Positions 23,101 to 35,179 of a DNA stretch of 64,000 bases are shown piece by piece. Within the stretch, counting starts at the first letter, position 1, and each line of letters begins with the position of its first letter. Under the pieces are notes generated by a model. It did no database searches and was not told where the DNA came from. It saw only the letters and a list, made by a program, of their open reading frames with translations. The stretch covers positions 9,093,117 to 9,157,116 of the forward strand of contig NC_069125.1 of the NCBI RefSeq assembly GCF_026914265.1, written 5' to 3'. Both the position numbers and the translations under genes were made by a program. The stretch comes from Mya arenaria (taxonomy: Eukaryota; Mollusca; Bivalvia; Myida; Myidae).

Positions 23101-26100
23101 GAAATTCAGAGTAGAGTTCAAGAAAGATAACGCAAAGAAAACAATGGCCGCTTACGCTCATGCAAATGTAATATAAATATTGTGGGATCGGACTCGGGCT
23201 CAACGTTGAGACTGAGTCAGAGACTGTTTAAAATCATGTAATATTCGACAAGCTTTGCAGAGTCTGGACATAGACTCAGCTGCTGAAACTGAGTCCAATT
23301 TTCAGACTCACACTTGAGACCGTTCGTAATAACGGCCCCAGATGTTTTGGGAGCAAACATACGGCAAATGTTATTTTGATAATATCTAATCTGAGAGTGA
23401 GACGCCGATCGCATGCAGTAAGACATGGTTTAAGCCTGTACCTGTCCTAGCCACATTCTGGTTCAGGTGAATAGCAATCAGACTTAAATATATTTATATA
23501 CATTTATGTGTGTTAGTTTCTTAAATAACATATTCGTTTGGGCTCAGGAAACAGTATTTAATTTGCACACTTAATAGGATTACGCAACACAAATTTTGAC
23601 CTACTCATAATACTTACAGTGCCCCAGTTATCAAGAAATTGCATATACTCGGTGACATTGTTCGGGTTAAACACAATTGGTAGTCGACACACATCCGCGG
23701 CAAAATTGCGGGAAACTGTAAAGTTTCCTTCCGGTCTCAAAGCGTTACCCTGGTAACGAACGCTTCCTTGTTTGCATGTTATGGTCCTATCAAAGTAAAC
23801 TTGAGATCCGTCAGAAAGCACTCTGGCTCTCGAGTAAAAGTCTACAATGCATGAACAAATAGTTAGAAAAAATCGGTGATAATAGTAAAAACAAATGAAA
23901 GGAAATAAAGTTTGAATAGGTTATTTGCGGTATGCATTATTTGTCTTTATTAAAATTAAAATTGGACTTGAAATGACATTTTACCGAAGCCAAAAGTTTG
24001 TTTGTATTATTTATTTGTTTTTTAACTCTTTTTTTAAACATTTCTTAAACATATGCGGAGTTTTGTTTCAGTGTGACGGATTCATGCCAAAAAGCAGGAA
24101 TTTAAACCCTTTATATTCTTTTCAATGTATTTATTTCTAACGGGTTTTTGATGCAAATGTACGAGCATTATTTAGAAGAAGTTTTCCTCAACGTTTAATA
24201 AAGAACTAGCAGGCAGCAGATACATGAATCATTTTGAAGTGTAAGCCCGTGTGACTTAAGTGAACCGTTGACATGTTAAGGTCTTTTTTTATTTCTGGCT
24301 CAAAATGTAATATTGGACGGATGCGACAAGCGTGTCCCCTCCCACAAGAAGGAAATTTAAGAATACTGTTACAAAAGTACAATTTTGCAGCATTCTGGGT
24401 GTCAACATTCATTGAAATTATAATACCAGTTAATGACCAGTTAAACGTTGCATGTCCTACTAGAGGAATAAGTTTCGGACACCGTTTGAAAAGAAAATCA
24501 AGATGTCAAATAAACATGCTGTTAGCCTTCGATTAATATTCCAGGCTATTAAGCACTTGAAGAGAAACCCCCCAAAATGTGTACGCCCGCGTATACTGGA
24601 GTTTGCCTATGTATGCCTTTGGCAGGGGTAATTTATAGTAATACATGATGTAATGAAGCTTTTGTTTCATTTCCTTCATGAATTAACATTTGTTTCAATG
24701 ATGATTCTTTTAACGCTGTCAGAGCACTTGAATTTTAAACGCGAGGAGAAATACCGTATTTTCACCGTTTAAAATTATGGTGGACCGATTATTCAGAACT
24801 TTGTTACACAACGTGTTTAACGACAGCGCTATTAACTGTTAAACGTGACCTGTTTAATGACAGATCATAAGCATAAGTATATTCACAATACTTCCAGAGC
24901 TGTAACTATTTGAAAGTTAACAACGATGACGTTAACAACGTTGTTAACTTAAGCAATGTTTTGGACAATCGGCACAGTATCTTATACAACACAACTTTCA
25001 CCCACCTGAGTTTCCCATCAATGCATTGCTTTGAACAGAAGAAGGATGGCTCGCTGAAACAGAATGTTAACATGTGGGAGGGTTGATATATTGGAGGTGT
25101 GGGCAGGCAGGATTTTGACAGACTCAGTGAAACCGAAACACGGGATATAGACATGTTTGATGCTTAAAACATCCCAGACCCCGTGAGTGATATTTAGACA
25201 ATGACGATTGCAGCTTGTCCGAATCCCCTGCATGCACCCGCCGCACTCCCCTCCCCCACACACTTTGGGCTGACACATTGATAGGTGCATTGTTGTTAAA
25301 GTGTCAAAAAGGGTTTACCTTTAAACAAGTTTACTTTTTGGCTATTGCCCTTAAAGTTTTCAATGTATTTTTCTATTAAAACCAGCCATTTCACACTTTA
25401 GAGTAAAAACTTTATTTCTCTATCATCTATCATCTATTCTGTAAATAAATCAAGGCGGACGTTATAAATATTAAAATAATTTACCGGAAATATTCACACG
25501 TGTCAACCTCTCAGCTTGAAGGGATTTACCCCCATGCACGAGAAACGTGGCCTCACTTCTGCTGCAGGAGGAGCTGGTGGAGTAACTCGCCTCTCTGACA
25601 CTATTTTGGCTTCCTGTTAGCTAAAACAATGCAATACACTGGCAATAATTCGAGAACGAAAATGCTCGAATTACTCGGTATTTCGAGTAATCCCAAGTTT
25701 TGACTTCAGAACTGTATACATGTCCAAGCTTTTTGATAAAACTATGGTATACATATTATAAGATATGTAAGTTACAAACGATGTTTGATATTCAGACGTC
25801 CGACTCAATGCGTGCATCGACCAATCAGCCACTTACCTCGAGAATTCTCCTGTCCAGCAGCATCCCAGTATCAGGAGAGAGTTCAGGATTTCCCGTCAGC
25901 AGATTGTAACCTATCCCCACATACTGCAGCGGGGTACCCGTCACGTTTGCTGTGCAAATATAAAATCAGAAGGCTAATGTCGGAATCTGTTATAATTATA
26001 TATCCGTGTAAATCTAGACACTTCAGTCGACAGTGTGTTTAAAATCATGCTTTTAAACTGGGAGTGGTCGAGCAGGTAAGGTGTCCGTCTCCCATTGAAG

Positions 26101-29100
26101 AGGTCGTTGGCTCGAGCCCCGTGACCAATGGGACGTTTTATTGGAATCTCAAAAAGAAATTTAGTACTGGTTGCTACCCAGGCAAACAGAATCGATATGG
26201 ATTTATATCAGCATATGGAAGATATTTATTTTTGATTTTAGTGTAAGATCGTATTTTATTTTACGAGTTTCGTAGATAAAACAAATTTTCACGTGGCTTT
26301 TCATGATATTATCGGAGTTTTTTTATAAATACCCCGTGTTTTCTACGCCGCTACCACTGGGACACTCCTTACTCACAGTTATAGCTGATAACGTATCTGT
26401 CAATATTCTTTTTCCGGTTCTCGGAGGAAAAGTCCTCCGTTTTTTCTATAATTTATTATTCACTCGTTTATTAGTGCAAACATTTTATGGTTATTAATCG
26501 ATGAACTTGTATCGAGCATTTATGTTCCAAAAAAGACGAAAGCACTTTTTATTAAAGAGGGCATGACTACATGATCAATTTACTATGCCGCTATTTATTG
26601 CATGAAAATTTGAAAGTCGAACGTTTTAGCAAAACAATTGTGGATAATCATAGGCTTAAACATTGTTCTTAGTTTCAGAGTTTGTTTAATGATACATGGA
26701 TATTCATTATTTAGTAATCCTTCAGTGTCAAAGACCAGTCTGATTCGCTTGAAGACAGGTCGTTTTCAAGGTAAAGATTGAAAACCAGGTTTGACAAACT
26801 TTGAGGCGTTTGTTGGGTATTTTTTTTATTTTTTTTTATTGTTTTGTGAATTTTCCGGGAAGTTTGTATTACGTATTACAACGAAACACAATTCCTAAGG
26901 ATATTTAAACAATGATTAAACATTGTATTTACGTTCGAGCATTTGTTTTCGTCTATAATTTGTTTAGTATGACAGCAAATGTTCGAAAATTCAGCTTCAA
27001 AATTCAAGAAAACGTTTAAAAAAACAGGATGACCATTTTTCTAACAAACTGAAAGTTATGTTACCTTTAATTTTCTAAATATCAAATTATTTTGGCAACA
27101 TTTTCCGGTACAATGATGTGTTAGGTTTTGACCAAGGGGAAGAAACTACAATATATTTTAGAAAGTAGTTAATTTTTTTTGATGTTATTACTGTTTTTTT
27201 TTACACTTATAAGACTCCATATTTCATCGAACAGCATGAAAGAAACAGTTGTACCCCAATTATGTTAAAATAAGCAAGTACAAACTAGAAACACTTTATG
27301 TAATAAATACAAGTACATTACCTGCCATAAGCCAGTACTGGTATGGTGTAGATGGTGCTTCAGTGGATGGAGTCGTGGGTATGGGCGTAGTTGTTGCTGT
27401 TGTTGTTGTAGGTTTAGGCGTCATCGTTGTCGTGGGTGTGGGCATAGTTGTTGTTGTTGTAGGATAAGGTGTCGTCGTATTACGTTTTAAGCTCGTCGAT
27501 GTCGTTGGTAAAGGCGTCGTTGATGCCGCAGGTATAGGCGTCGTGGATGCCGTAGGTACATGTGTAATTGATGTAGGAATCGTTGTCGATTGATCAGACG
27601 CCGTCGTTGATGTGTGGCCATTTGTTGCATGACTGTGTGCTTTTGTTGTTGTCGTTACTGAAAAGTAATATTTCACATAAAGGTAAACATGATGTGTGTT
27701 TTAAAATCTTTTCTTCCATGCAATGCAATATCACTTTTATATTTAGCTGAAAATACGAACGAATTTCAATTAAATATTAAATTAAGTATACTTACCTAAG
27801 TCGCTGTCAGGGATATTGCCGGGGCATGTTTGTGCATTGACATTGTTGTCGTCTGCCACATATCCATACTGGAACCATTTAAGTACTTTTATAATGTAAA
27901 CATTTATATTCGTTTCAACACTTCAGACCTCTACATTAAGTAATGATGAAAGGTAATACGTATGCATTATCCGAGTCAACCGCAACGTCTGACTACCAAA
28001 ATAAACACTTGGCAGAATTAAAAAATACTGCCATCCGATTTGACAAAATTAAATTTTGAACACTAAAATATATTTACCTATTGTTAAGTGTTTGTCGACA
28101 TGCGTTTATCAATCTAAAAAGTATGTGGCCTAGCGCAGGCGACCTCGTAAACTTGACACTTGCATATAGAAAAGTCCACTTAGTTATAGTAGTGTTTGAA
28201 ATCAAATTTATCACCTGGTCAAGCATATATTTAAACGAATGAATAACGTGTGCCTAAATATTTACCAAAATAAATGTAAGCAGATTTGAAGTTGAGGAAC
28301 TCCATCATATTGAAGACAAAATCGTTCGAACACGTCGTTCCAATACAAACTCACTATCAGAAACATTTATATGTGATATTGTTTTACAAGATCGTCTATT
28401 TGTTTTTACTTTATCATGGAAATAACTGCATAATGATTGTTGACTGAGTAATTTGCCTTATTTTGATATAATTTAAAATGGTTTGTGTGCTGAGAAAAGG
28501 AAGCTTTACATTTTTTGGATTTTTTTTTTAAAAGTCATTGACGTCCAGTAAGTTGAAATGAAGAACAAATACAAAACATGTCATACCTTTTGATTAATGT
28601 TCTTATAACCATTTATTTTACACATTAGTAATCAGCCATTAAACACCTTTAAACTTATGCAACAACGAATACTTTTCAACCGATACCAAAAGGACACAGA
28701 GTCCCCATGCAGCATCAAATACCTTTCAACTGATACCAAAAGGACACAAGTCACCATGCAGCATCAAATACATTACAAGTGATACCAAAAGTACACGGAG
28801 TCCCAATGCAGCATCAAATACTTATCAACCGATACCAAAAGTACACGGAGTCCCCATGCAGCATCAAATACTCTTCAACCGATATCAAAAGTACACGGAG
28901 TCCCCATGCAGCATCAAATACTTTTCAACCGACTCCAAAAGGACACGGAGTCCCCATGCAGCATCACATACTTTTCAACTGATACCAAAAGGACACGGAG
29001 TCCCCATTCAGCACCAAATACATTTCAACTGATACCAAAAGGACACGGAGTCCCCATGCAGCATCACATACTTTTCAATCGATAACAAAAGTACACGGAG

Positions 29101-29768
29101 TCCCCATTCAGCATCAAATACTTTTCAACTGATACCAAACGGACTCAAGTTACCATGCAGCATCAAATATCTTTCAACTGGTACCAAAAGTACACGGAGT
29201 CCCCATGCAGCATCAAATACTCTTCAACCGATACCAAAGGGACACGGAGTCACCATGCAGCATCAAATACCTTTCAACTCATACCAAAAGGACACGGAGT
29301 CACCATGTAACATCAACTACCTTTGATGATACCAAAATGACACGGAGTTCACTTGCATCATCAAATACCGTTCAACTGATATCATAAGTACACGGAGTCA
29401 CCATGCTGCATCGATATTAAGCATGCAATTAAAACTTATTTTTAGTCGAATTCCTTATTTGACATGGTGACCAGTAAGGGTTAAATGGGTTACAATTACG
29501 GATGAAAAAACCGTAGCCCTACCTTGTGTTCAAATTGGATAACTGAGAACCCGCTGTGAGACCCGTGTACCTGACCCACGGACTTACAATCGAACTCGTA
29601 CATATATCCGATCGGGGCTCCGTCCGCTGACGCCTGGCCATATACTGCGGTTTCAACATTGTAGTTACATACACATGGATAGTCCGCTCTCACTTTTAGA
29701 AAACTTAAGCTGGAAATTATCAAAACTGAAACAAAAAAGATCTTCATGTTTGTGCCATGAGTTTGCAT
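17128..29768 (-). CDS. apextrin-1: secreted SH3-like / mucin-like stalk / MACPF / ApeC protein (13 exons)
   Basis: Minus-strand exons: 29768-29523, 27868-27796, 27657-27322, 25949-25833 (or to 25837), 25613-25485, 23841-23618, 23045-22956, 21763-21560, 21215-21065, 20857-20684, 20417-20292, 18330-18213, 17380-17128. Joined phases give 746 residues. Residues 1-28 are a signal peptide (core IFFVSVLIISSLSFL). Residues 29-105 form a Cys-containing SH3-like domain (YPCVCNYNVE, CKSVG, YGYVADD). About 108-210 is a Thr/Pro-rich mucin-like stalk. Residues 220-515 are a MACPF domain (GIGYNLLTGNPE, CSRSEATFLVHGG, YMQFLDNWGT, GYTSSLTVDEHRYL). Residues 525-746 are ApeC (WPRGNYGLMK, GWRHYDTED, DFCIKT, WPRGSYCLLKY, IFWDDEDISN, YYCCR, FVLMRYGGKC, HELHFCYY). 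MACPF proteins oligomerise into membrane pores and ApeC domains bind bacterial wall components, so a secreted antimicrobial effector is inferred. The introns carry two tandem arrays and a SINE. Confidence 0.88.
18612..20190 (+). repeat. 38-bp minisatellite, about 41 copies
   Basis: The unit is about 38 bases, built from TAGTAGCGTAACAGTTAACC and AAGATCCTGTTTAAAGGC. Most copies are near-identical, while those at both ends are more diverged. A 37-base variant (CATGTTTAAGGCTTG or CATGTTTAAGGTTTG) is interspersed, partly in alternation between about 18940 and 19550. The array fills most of the apextrin-1 intron between the second and third ApeC exons. Each unit contains GTTAAC. Confidence 0.95.
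24931..24948. repeat. perfect 18-bp palindrome
   Basis: GTTAACAACGTTGTTAAC reads the same on both strands. Another GTTAACAACG lies 15 bases to the left (24916). It is inside the apextrin-1 intron between the 25.5 and 23.8 kb exons. Confidence 0.8.
26060..26175 (+). mobile_element. tRNA-derived SINE
   Basis: GGGAGTGGTCGAGCAGG holds an A-box-like TGGTCGAGCAGG (26065-26076), and GGCTCGAGCCC (26109-26119) is a B box at the spacing found in tRNA genes. The supposed acceptor ends do not pair into a stem, so this is a SINE head and not a working tRNA. It lies in an apextrin-1 intron. Confidence 0.6.
28656..29415 (+). repeat. 50-bp tandem array, about 15 copies
   Basis: The unit is about 50 bases (GATACCAAAAGGACACGGAG, TCCCCATGCAGCATCAAATA, CTTTTCAACC). 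Copies differ by scattered substitutions and the last ones are shortened. It lies in intron 1 of apextrin-1, about 100 bases from the first exon. Open frames across it follow the repeat period and are not genes. Confidence 0.93.
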
Positions 29769-31130
29769 GGTGTAAATGTAAAAGTATGGCGTGATCTTGT
29801 AGAGAAAGGCTATAATTAGATATGTGAATGATAAGCATTTTTTGTCATTTTGAAATAGAGCAACGGAATAGAAGTGCTAGTTAGGAAGTTGAAAAATTGA
29901 TAAGACTGAGTGTTCATATACAAGTCGTGCACTTATTATCATAGACATACGAGATTTGCAGTTGTTGACCGATCTAATTTTGAAAAATAAAATATTGAAC
30001 ATGCTTTATCTTTCTAGTATAAGGCATGGCAGTCATACTTGACAGGAAGACTTTAAAACAATATTCCACAATTTGCTTGATATGGAAGCGAAGATATTAC
30101 GAGCTTTTCAGAACTTTATATCAGCCACTGCTTTCTCGGCAGACTATGTTTACCGTGAAATAGGTTGCACTGAGCCGAGAAGGCAATTGTGTTAATTATA
30201 TAACGTTAGACACGTCAGTAATCCCACTTTCAAGAGTGAGAAAAAATACCACCCTAAGGATAAATACTTTTGAAAAACCTAAAATAAAAATTAAAAGTAT
30301 TTTGACTCAATGTGTACTTACTATGCAATGATTTTTGTTTCCTCTGGTTGATTGTCATAACAGGGATATTCGACAAGTGCTATATTTTGCATGCATACAT
30401 ACAATTAGTGGTGTAGCCTTAATTTTAAATACTTGGTGATGTTCAGTGTTTCGTCGGTCTCGCTCCGACCTGGTCTTGTATTCGGAGCTCCTCGGCCATT
30501 TTTATCGAAAACAACCTTGGATCTATGCCGGTACATCAATTGAAGTAGATCGTAAATTTTTGAATTATATCATGAATAAAATGTAGTGTTTTAGCTTGTA
30601 TATATTGATTTAAGTTTAAATTGATTGCCAGTGAAGTGTGTTCTTGCAAAATGGGGCTAGGCTTACAGGGCGACTAAGTCTGAGGTCTTTTTACCTACGC
30701 TCATTGGAACAGTCTAAATATAGTTTGTACTTACTGCACTACCCCGCCAAATTGTTTAACACCAGTCAAGAAAACTTTGGGCGCAAAGTTTATTATACCA
30801 CAAAGGAGTAGAATTCACTTGGAACATAAACACACTATTGTCTGAAAACTCAGACACGTTTCTTTTTAAAAAAAATATTGGACTTTCAAAGCATCACTTT
30901 TAAAAAAAAAAGTAAGACACTTAGACTAATGCATTAAATAATATTCTCAAATGACGGATATAATAATGACGATTCAAATCTGTATAAAAATCTGCCATTT
31001 TTTACACTGTTATTAATTAGTTTTCAAAGGGTAGTGACCCCTGATGACTTTAAAACATTGATTTTCACTCAATCCTTACACAAAACAAGACTTAGTAAAA
31101 AATAAACTAAAACCAGATATAAATTAATAT
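29769..31130. other. apextrin-1 5' flank and gene desert
   Basis: Just upstream of the apextrin-1 start the minus strand reads CTAATTATAGCC about 50 bases before the ATG, a weak TATA-like site. The remainder has no supported exon. Confidence 0.35.
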
Positions 31131-32610
31131 ACAAGTACTAGTGTTTTCTGTTTTTATTCAATAAACATAAATTGTACACCCACTATTATAAATGTATTAA
31201 TAACAGAACAGAATTTATTACACGTAAACTATACAGTTTTTTTGTGTTTTATATACATAATAAATATATTACAATTACAATTATACAATGTAGTGTGAAA
31301 CATTAAATCAATATTATAATCAATCTATGTTTAAGGATGAATTGATATAGTAAATCACCAATCTATCAAACTATAATAGTACAATATTACAAATGTTGGA
31401 ACAAATGATATTCAATTGATCATTTCTAACATTAAAACAGACTAACATCGTATATATAGAAATAAATAGTAACGCATAGTTACAAATGTTAACAAAGCAT
31501 ACTACTGCTTGAAATAAATATGTGTATCAAGGCATATAATTATAGATTCATTAATAAAGTAGAACGCACCTTAAATGCTTCTGATATGTATTTGCTTAAT
31601 ATAAATGTTTCAGACGTGTTCTGTGTATTAAGCAGTTGCACAAGTTTAAACATACTAGGTCGAACTCTAAAATAACCTTTAATATAAGTTTGTCTTAATT
31701 GGACATAAGGTGTACACTTCAATATAAAATGATATTCGTCTTCTATTTCGTTCGAATCACATACTTGACAAAGACGTAAATGGCGCTCTAATCTATCATA
31801 TCTGCCAGTATGAAATCTTATGCGAACATATACGTATTTTTGTGATAGAAATTCTTAGATTTCTTGACACAATATTGTCTAAATAGGATTCAAACTCAAA
31901 TGCAGTTTTAAGTACTCTATAAACAGTTAAAACACCATTTTCATTACCACGTCCCTGCCATTGTTGTAAATATTCGTCTATCAGACGCTGTTTAAAAATA
32001 CAAATGAACTGGTTTTCGTTTAGCTGTGTATCATTACACCATACATATTAAAAGCCATATCGGGTGAGAAGGTTCTTAACCTTATTGAACCAATTATCTT
32101 TATTGTTAACAATATCTAACACAGCGTCTTCTATCACAGGTTGAGTAATTACATTATCACTTTTCTTAAGTTTGAACCAGCATTTTACAATACGTACATA
32201 TCTATTTATATACACTTAGTATCTACTCAATTCACCGTATAAAGCATCATTTGAAGACAATTGTCTGACGCCTAGTACGGCTTTGAAGAATTTTAAATGT
32301 ATCTTCTTTAGCTGAGTAGACTTCGTTAATCCCCAAATTTCACACCCGAAACAAAGGCATCAAATAATTGCAAAGCTACCCTAGGTTGACATTCATACTT
32401 TTTTAACAACAAGGTGTTTACTGCTTTTAAACCTTTACCATATAATTTTTGGGTATTAAGGCTAAAATTACCAGTATAATTTAAAATTAATCCTAGATAG
32501 TTAAAATAATTTACAATGTCAACATCTTCATTTGCATACAACCATTTTCCATTACGTTTTGTGCCACCTCTTTTGCGAAAAATAATTGTATTAAGTATTA
32601 ATAAAATAAC
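31130..32610 (-). mobile_element. 3' part of a non-LTR retrotransposon (LINE), decayed
   Basis: The minus-strand reading at 32541-32326 (IVNYFNYLGLILNYTG, KGLKAVNTLL) matches the region after the reverse transcriptase palm of CR1/jockey-like LINEs. At 31730-31540 it reads the C-terminal ECxxY-like end (KCTPYVQLRQTYIKGYF). Frames are interrupted between these blocks. An AT-rich 3' tail follows down to about 31130. The same family appears at 56680-59690. Confidence 0.7.
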
Positions 32611-33845
32611 TAGGTTTCTTGTAGTTAAATCTTGATTAATCTGTGATATCCGTTATTAATAAAGTTTCATAATGATAAGGCTTTAATTACCGTTTACATA
32701 ATACTAAGAGTTCCATATTGCGGTATTTTCACACAATATATTTATCATTGTTAAGGCAGATCAGTTTTATCACCTGAATATAATTAAACATACAGCAGAA
32801 AATCTCATATATTAAACAATAATTTGATCCGATTTTATATAGCCGCCTTATATGAGCCGTTAAATTAAAACATACGTCATATAAGTCAGCTTAAAATAAA
32901 TAAATATACTAGTAATAGTGTTTTCTGCATAATTGCATTTCTTTATCCGATTTCACAATTATGTAAGTCATTGTTGTCCATTCACATATTCATATTCACG
33001 CCAAACCAACTATGAAAACTGAATATTCATAACTGAGTAAGTGAAGCAAGTTTGAACTGAATATCTTGGACGGTTTTTAAGTTATTTAACAAAACAATAA
33101 AAATATCATAGTCTCTTAGTATACAAAGGAACATAAATCTAACAATATTGAAACATAAGTTACATTAGTAGTCACAAAGAAACGTAGTTTTACTTCGAGG
33201 AAATATAGAAAGTATACATTTGGTATCTTAAACGGCTGATAAATAATTGACAATAAATCACCCAATGCGACAAGATGAAAACTGTAGTTGTGTTCACTAT
33301 CAAACATGCTTGAAAATATTTGAATTTTGAAAAATCAGGGGCCAACACTTTTTACCATGACTTTAGTCCAAAATGGACCATAATCGAACTTTACTGCGAT
33401 CTATTAGTTATAATACATGTATCCAACTGTATATCTGCTAATTATTGACATACAACGGAAGGCCTGACTGATTGATAAGTATTCAGGTTAATCACACTCA
33501 ATATACAGTTTGAATAACATAATTAATTACATTTCTAACAATAAGAAGTATACAATGTTTAATTCTATAAAAAAATATTCATACTCCTGGCCAACATAGG
33601 CATGAGAGTTAACAAACGGCATACAATCCATATATGCAAAGAAAATCATGTTAAGTGATACAATCAACTGCAAAAACAAATGCAAAATATACACAGCTTA
33701 CTATAGAACAAGATGACTAGAACATAAACAGTTTAAACAATATTGAGATTAAAGATAATGGAATATGACTCAGTTGTCATTAACATTGAGCATTATGATT
33801 TTAATAAACAAAGCTTTGCCTGATAAACTAACTCCATCCACGGCA
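32611..33845. other. gene desert, AT-rich
   Basis: I see no exon or named repeat. The last 20 bases (CTCCATCCACGGCACT) resemble one end of the hairpin element at 58426-58568. Confidence 0.35.
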
Positions 33846-34240
33846 CTCAGGAGCGGGTCAAGGATTTGATGTTGGAGGGGCGTAACTTAGGGACGTAACC
33901 TTTTGACTTTCGCCCCTTCCTTAGAACCTAAATTAACTAGGTTAAAACTGTTGACGGGAGGGGTATTTTTTAACAATTTCTAGTCCTTTAAGATATTTTT
34001 CAAACTTTTCGCATGCCCATACCGAGGCTGTCATTTCTTTCTCAATTTGCGCGTATCTCTTTTCTGCATCGGATAACGGTCTCGAACAATACGCTACCGG
34101 CTTGAGATTTGAACCGTCTTTAACGAACAGTGTTCCACCTAATCCGTATTTCTTTACTCATTTTCTCCTATGTAAAAAAAAAAGTAAATTAAGGCGATTT
34201 TAGAGGGGCCGCCGGTTGCACCCCCTGGATCTGCTAGTGG
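33846..34240. mobile_element. dispersed GGGGCGTAAC / CCTGGATCTGCTAGTGG repeat with a nested Ty3/Gypsy fragment
   Basis: The ends match a family also seen at 42155-42270, 47984-48597, 50340-50510 and 52385-52665 (GGGGCGTAACTT near one end, CTGGATCYGCTAGTGG at the other, and TTGACGGGAGGGG inside). About 33985-34165 is foreign to the family and belongs to a retroelement fossil listed separately. Sequence on both sides (CCACGGCACT and CACTAACCTAGTATT) suggests the insertion hit an older copy of the hairpin element seen at 58.4 kb. Confidence 0.5.
33985..34165 (-). mobile_element. Ty3/Gypsy LTR-retrotransposon fossil (RNase H fragment)
   Basis: The minus strand shows the hallmark RNase H region of Gypsy pol (AYCSRPLSDAEKRYAQIEKE). 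Only this fragment of about 180 bases is present, without LTRs or other pol parts. It is a broken remnant, nested in another repeat, and looks old. Confidence 0.75.
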
Positions 34241-35175
34241 CACTAACCTAGTATTTTTTATTTCCCTCAATGTAATACGATAATTGTACTCTTACTGATT
34301 AATACATTTGACAATAAGTTGTAACTAAAACGATGAGCTATTCACCTTTCAGCTTTTATTTCGTAAATGCTTAGTCCCTCCTTATACGGGAAAAGAAAGA
34401 AGACAATAGAGAGATTGGGATCTAAGGCGTGCAAGTGTACTTGTACGCGTAGCTACACGTGAGTGTTAATGTTATATTTTGGCCTCAAACTCGTTTGTTA
34501 AATTTGCTTGTACTAATACGATGTGTAGGCTCGCTGATATTCGCAATCATCACTTTCCTCGTCCAATTATAATACATGTCATGCTAAAAGTGTGCAATCT
34601 ACACATACCATGATGACGTAGTGCACAAGAAGAAGTCAACATATACACGTACCTGTACAAGTAGTGCTTCGCAACCCCCTTTTATATGCATATGCAAGGT
34701 TCAAATATCGTAATGTAATGGAAAACGTTTATACCCTCCAATAGAGCATCGTCGCATTCGAAAAGTAACTTAATACTTGCATGTTGACAAACGTGCAGCC
34801 AGTTTTCTACGTACATCAATGCAATTGGACGGTGTAGTATTTACATTATTATCACAAGTTTTTGAGGGATTATTCATTAACTACACTGGAATATTATTTG
34901 CTAATTGGTTGACCTGACTTACACAAAATAGCACATGGTTTGATTTGTAAGCAGTTGATGTAGCAATGGGAAGAAAATAACCCCTAAACAATATATACAG
35001 GCGTAACTTAAAGTTGGCCCCAACAACTGCAACTGCTCTAGAAACCTGGGAGCTCAGGGTTTTGAAATTTAAGCCACCTAACACTGCCGTGTGATTTTAT
35101 GGAATTTAAATCATACTTAGGCAAACTTCCACTATAATACCAACGTCAACATTTAAACAATATACAAAGCCTTAT
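34241..35175. other. gene desert
   Basis: No exon supported. The left margin carries CACTAACCTAGTATT, shared with the hairpin element at 58.4 kb. Confidence 0.35.
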
Positions 35176-35179
35176 TGGA

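Noticed and set aside
26060-26135. Possible tRNA gene
   Set aside because: A and B boxes exist but the acceptor arms do not pair; a SINE head is the better reading.
27249-27467. Plus-strand Val/Gly-rich frame
   Set aside because: It is the antisense of the Thr/Pro-rich stalk exon of apextrin-1.
28779-29387. Open frames with repeated PMQHQILFNRYQ-like strings
   Set aside because: They are translations of the 50-bp array within an intron of apextrin-1.
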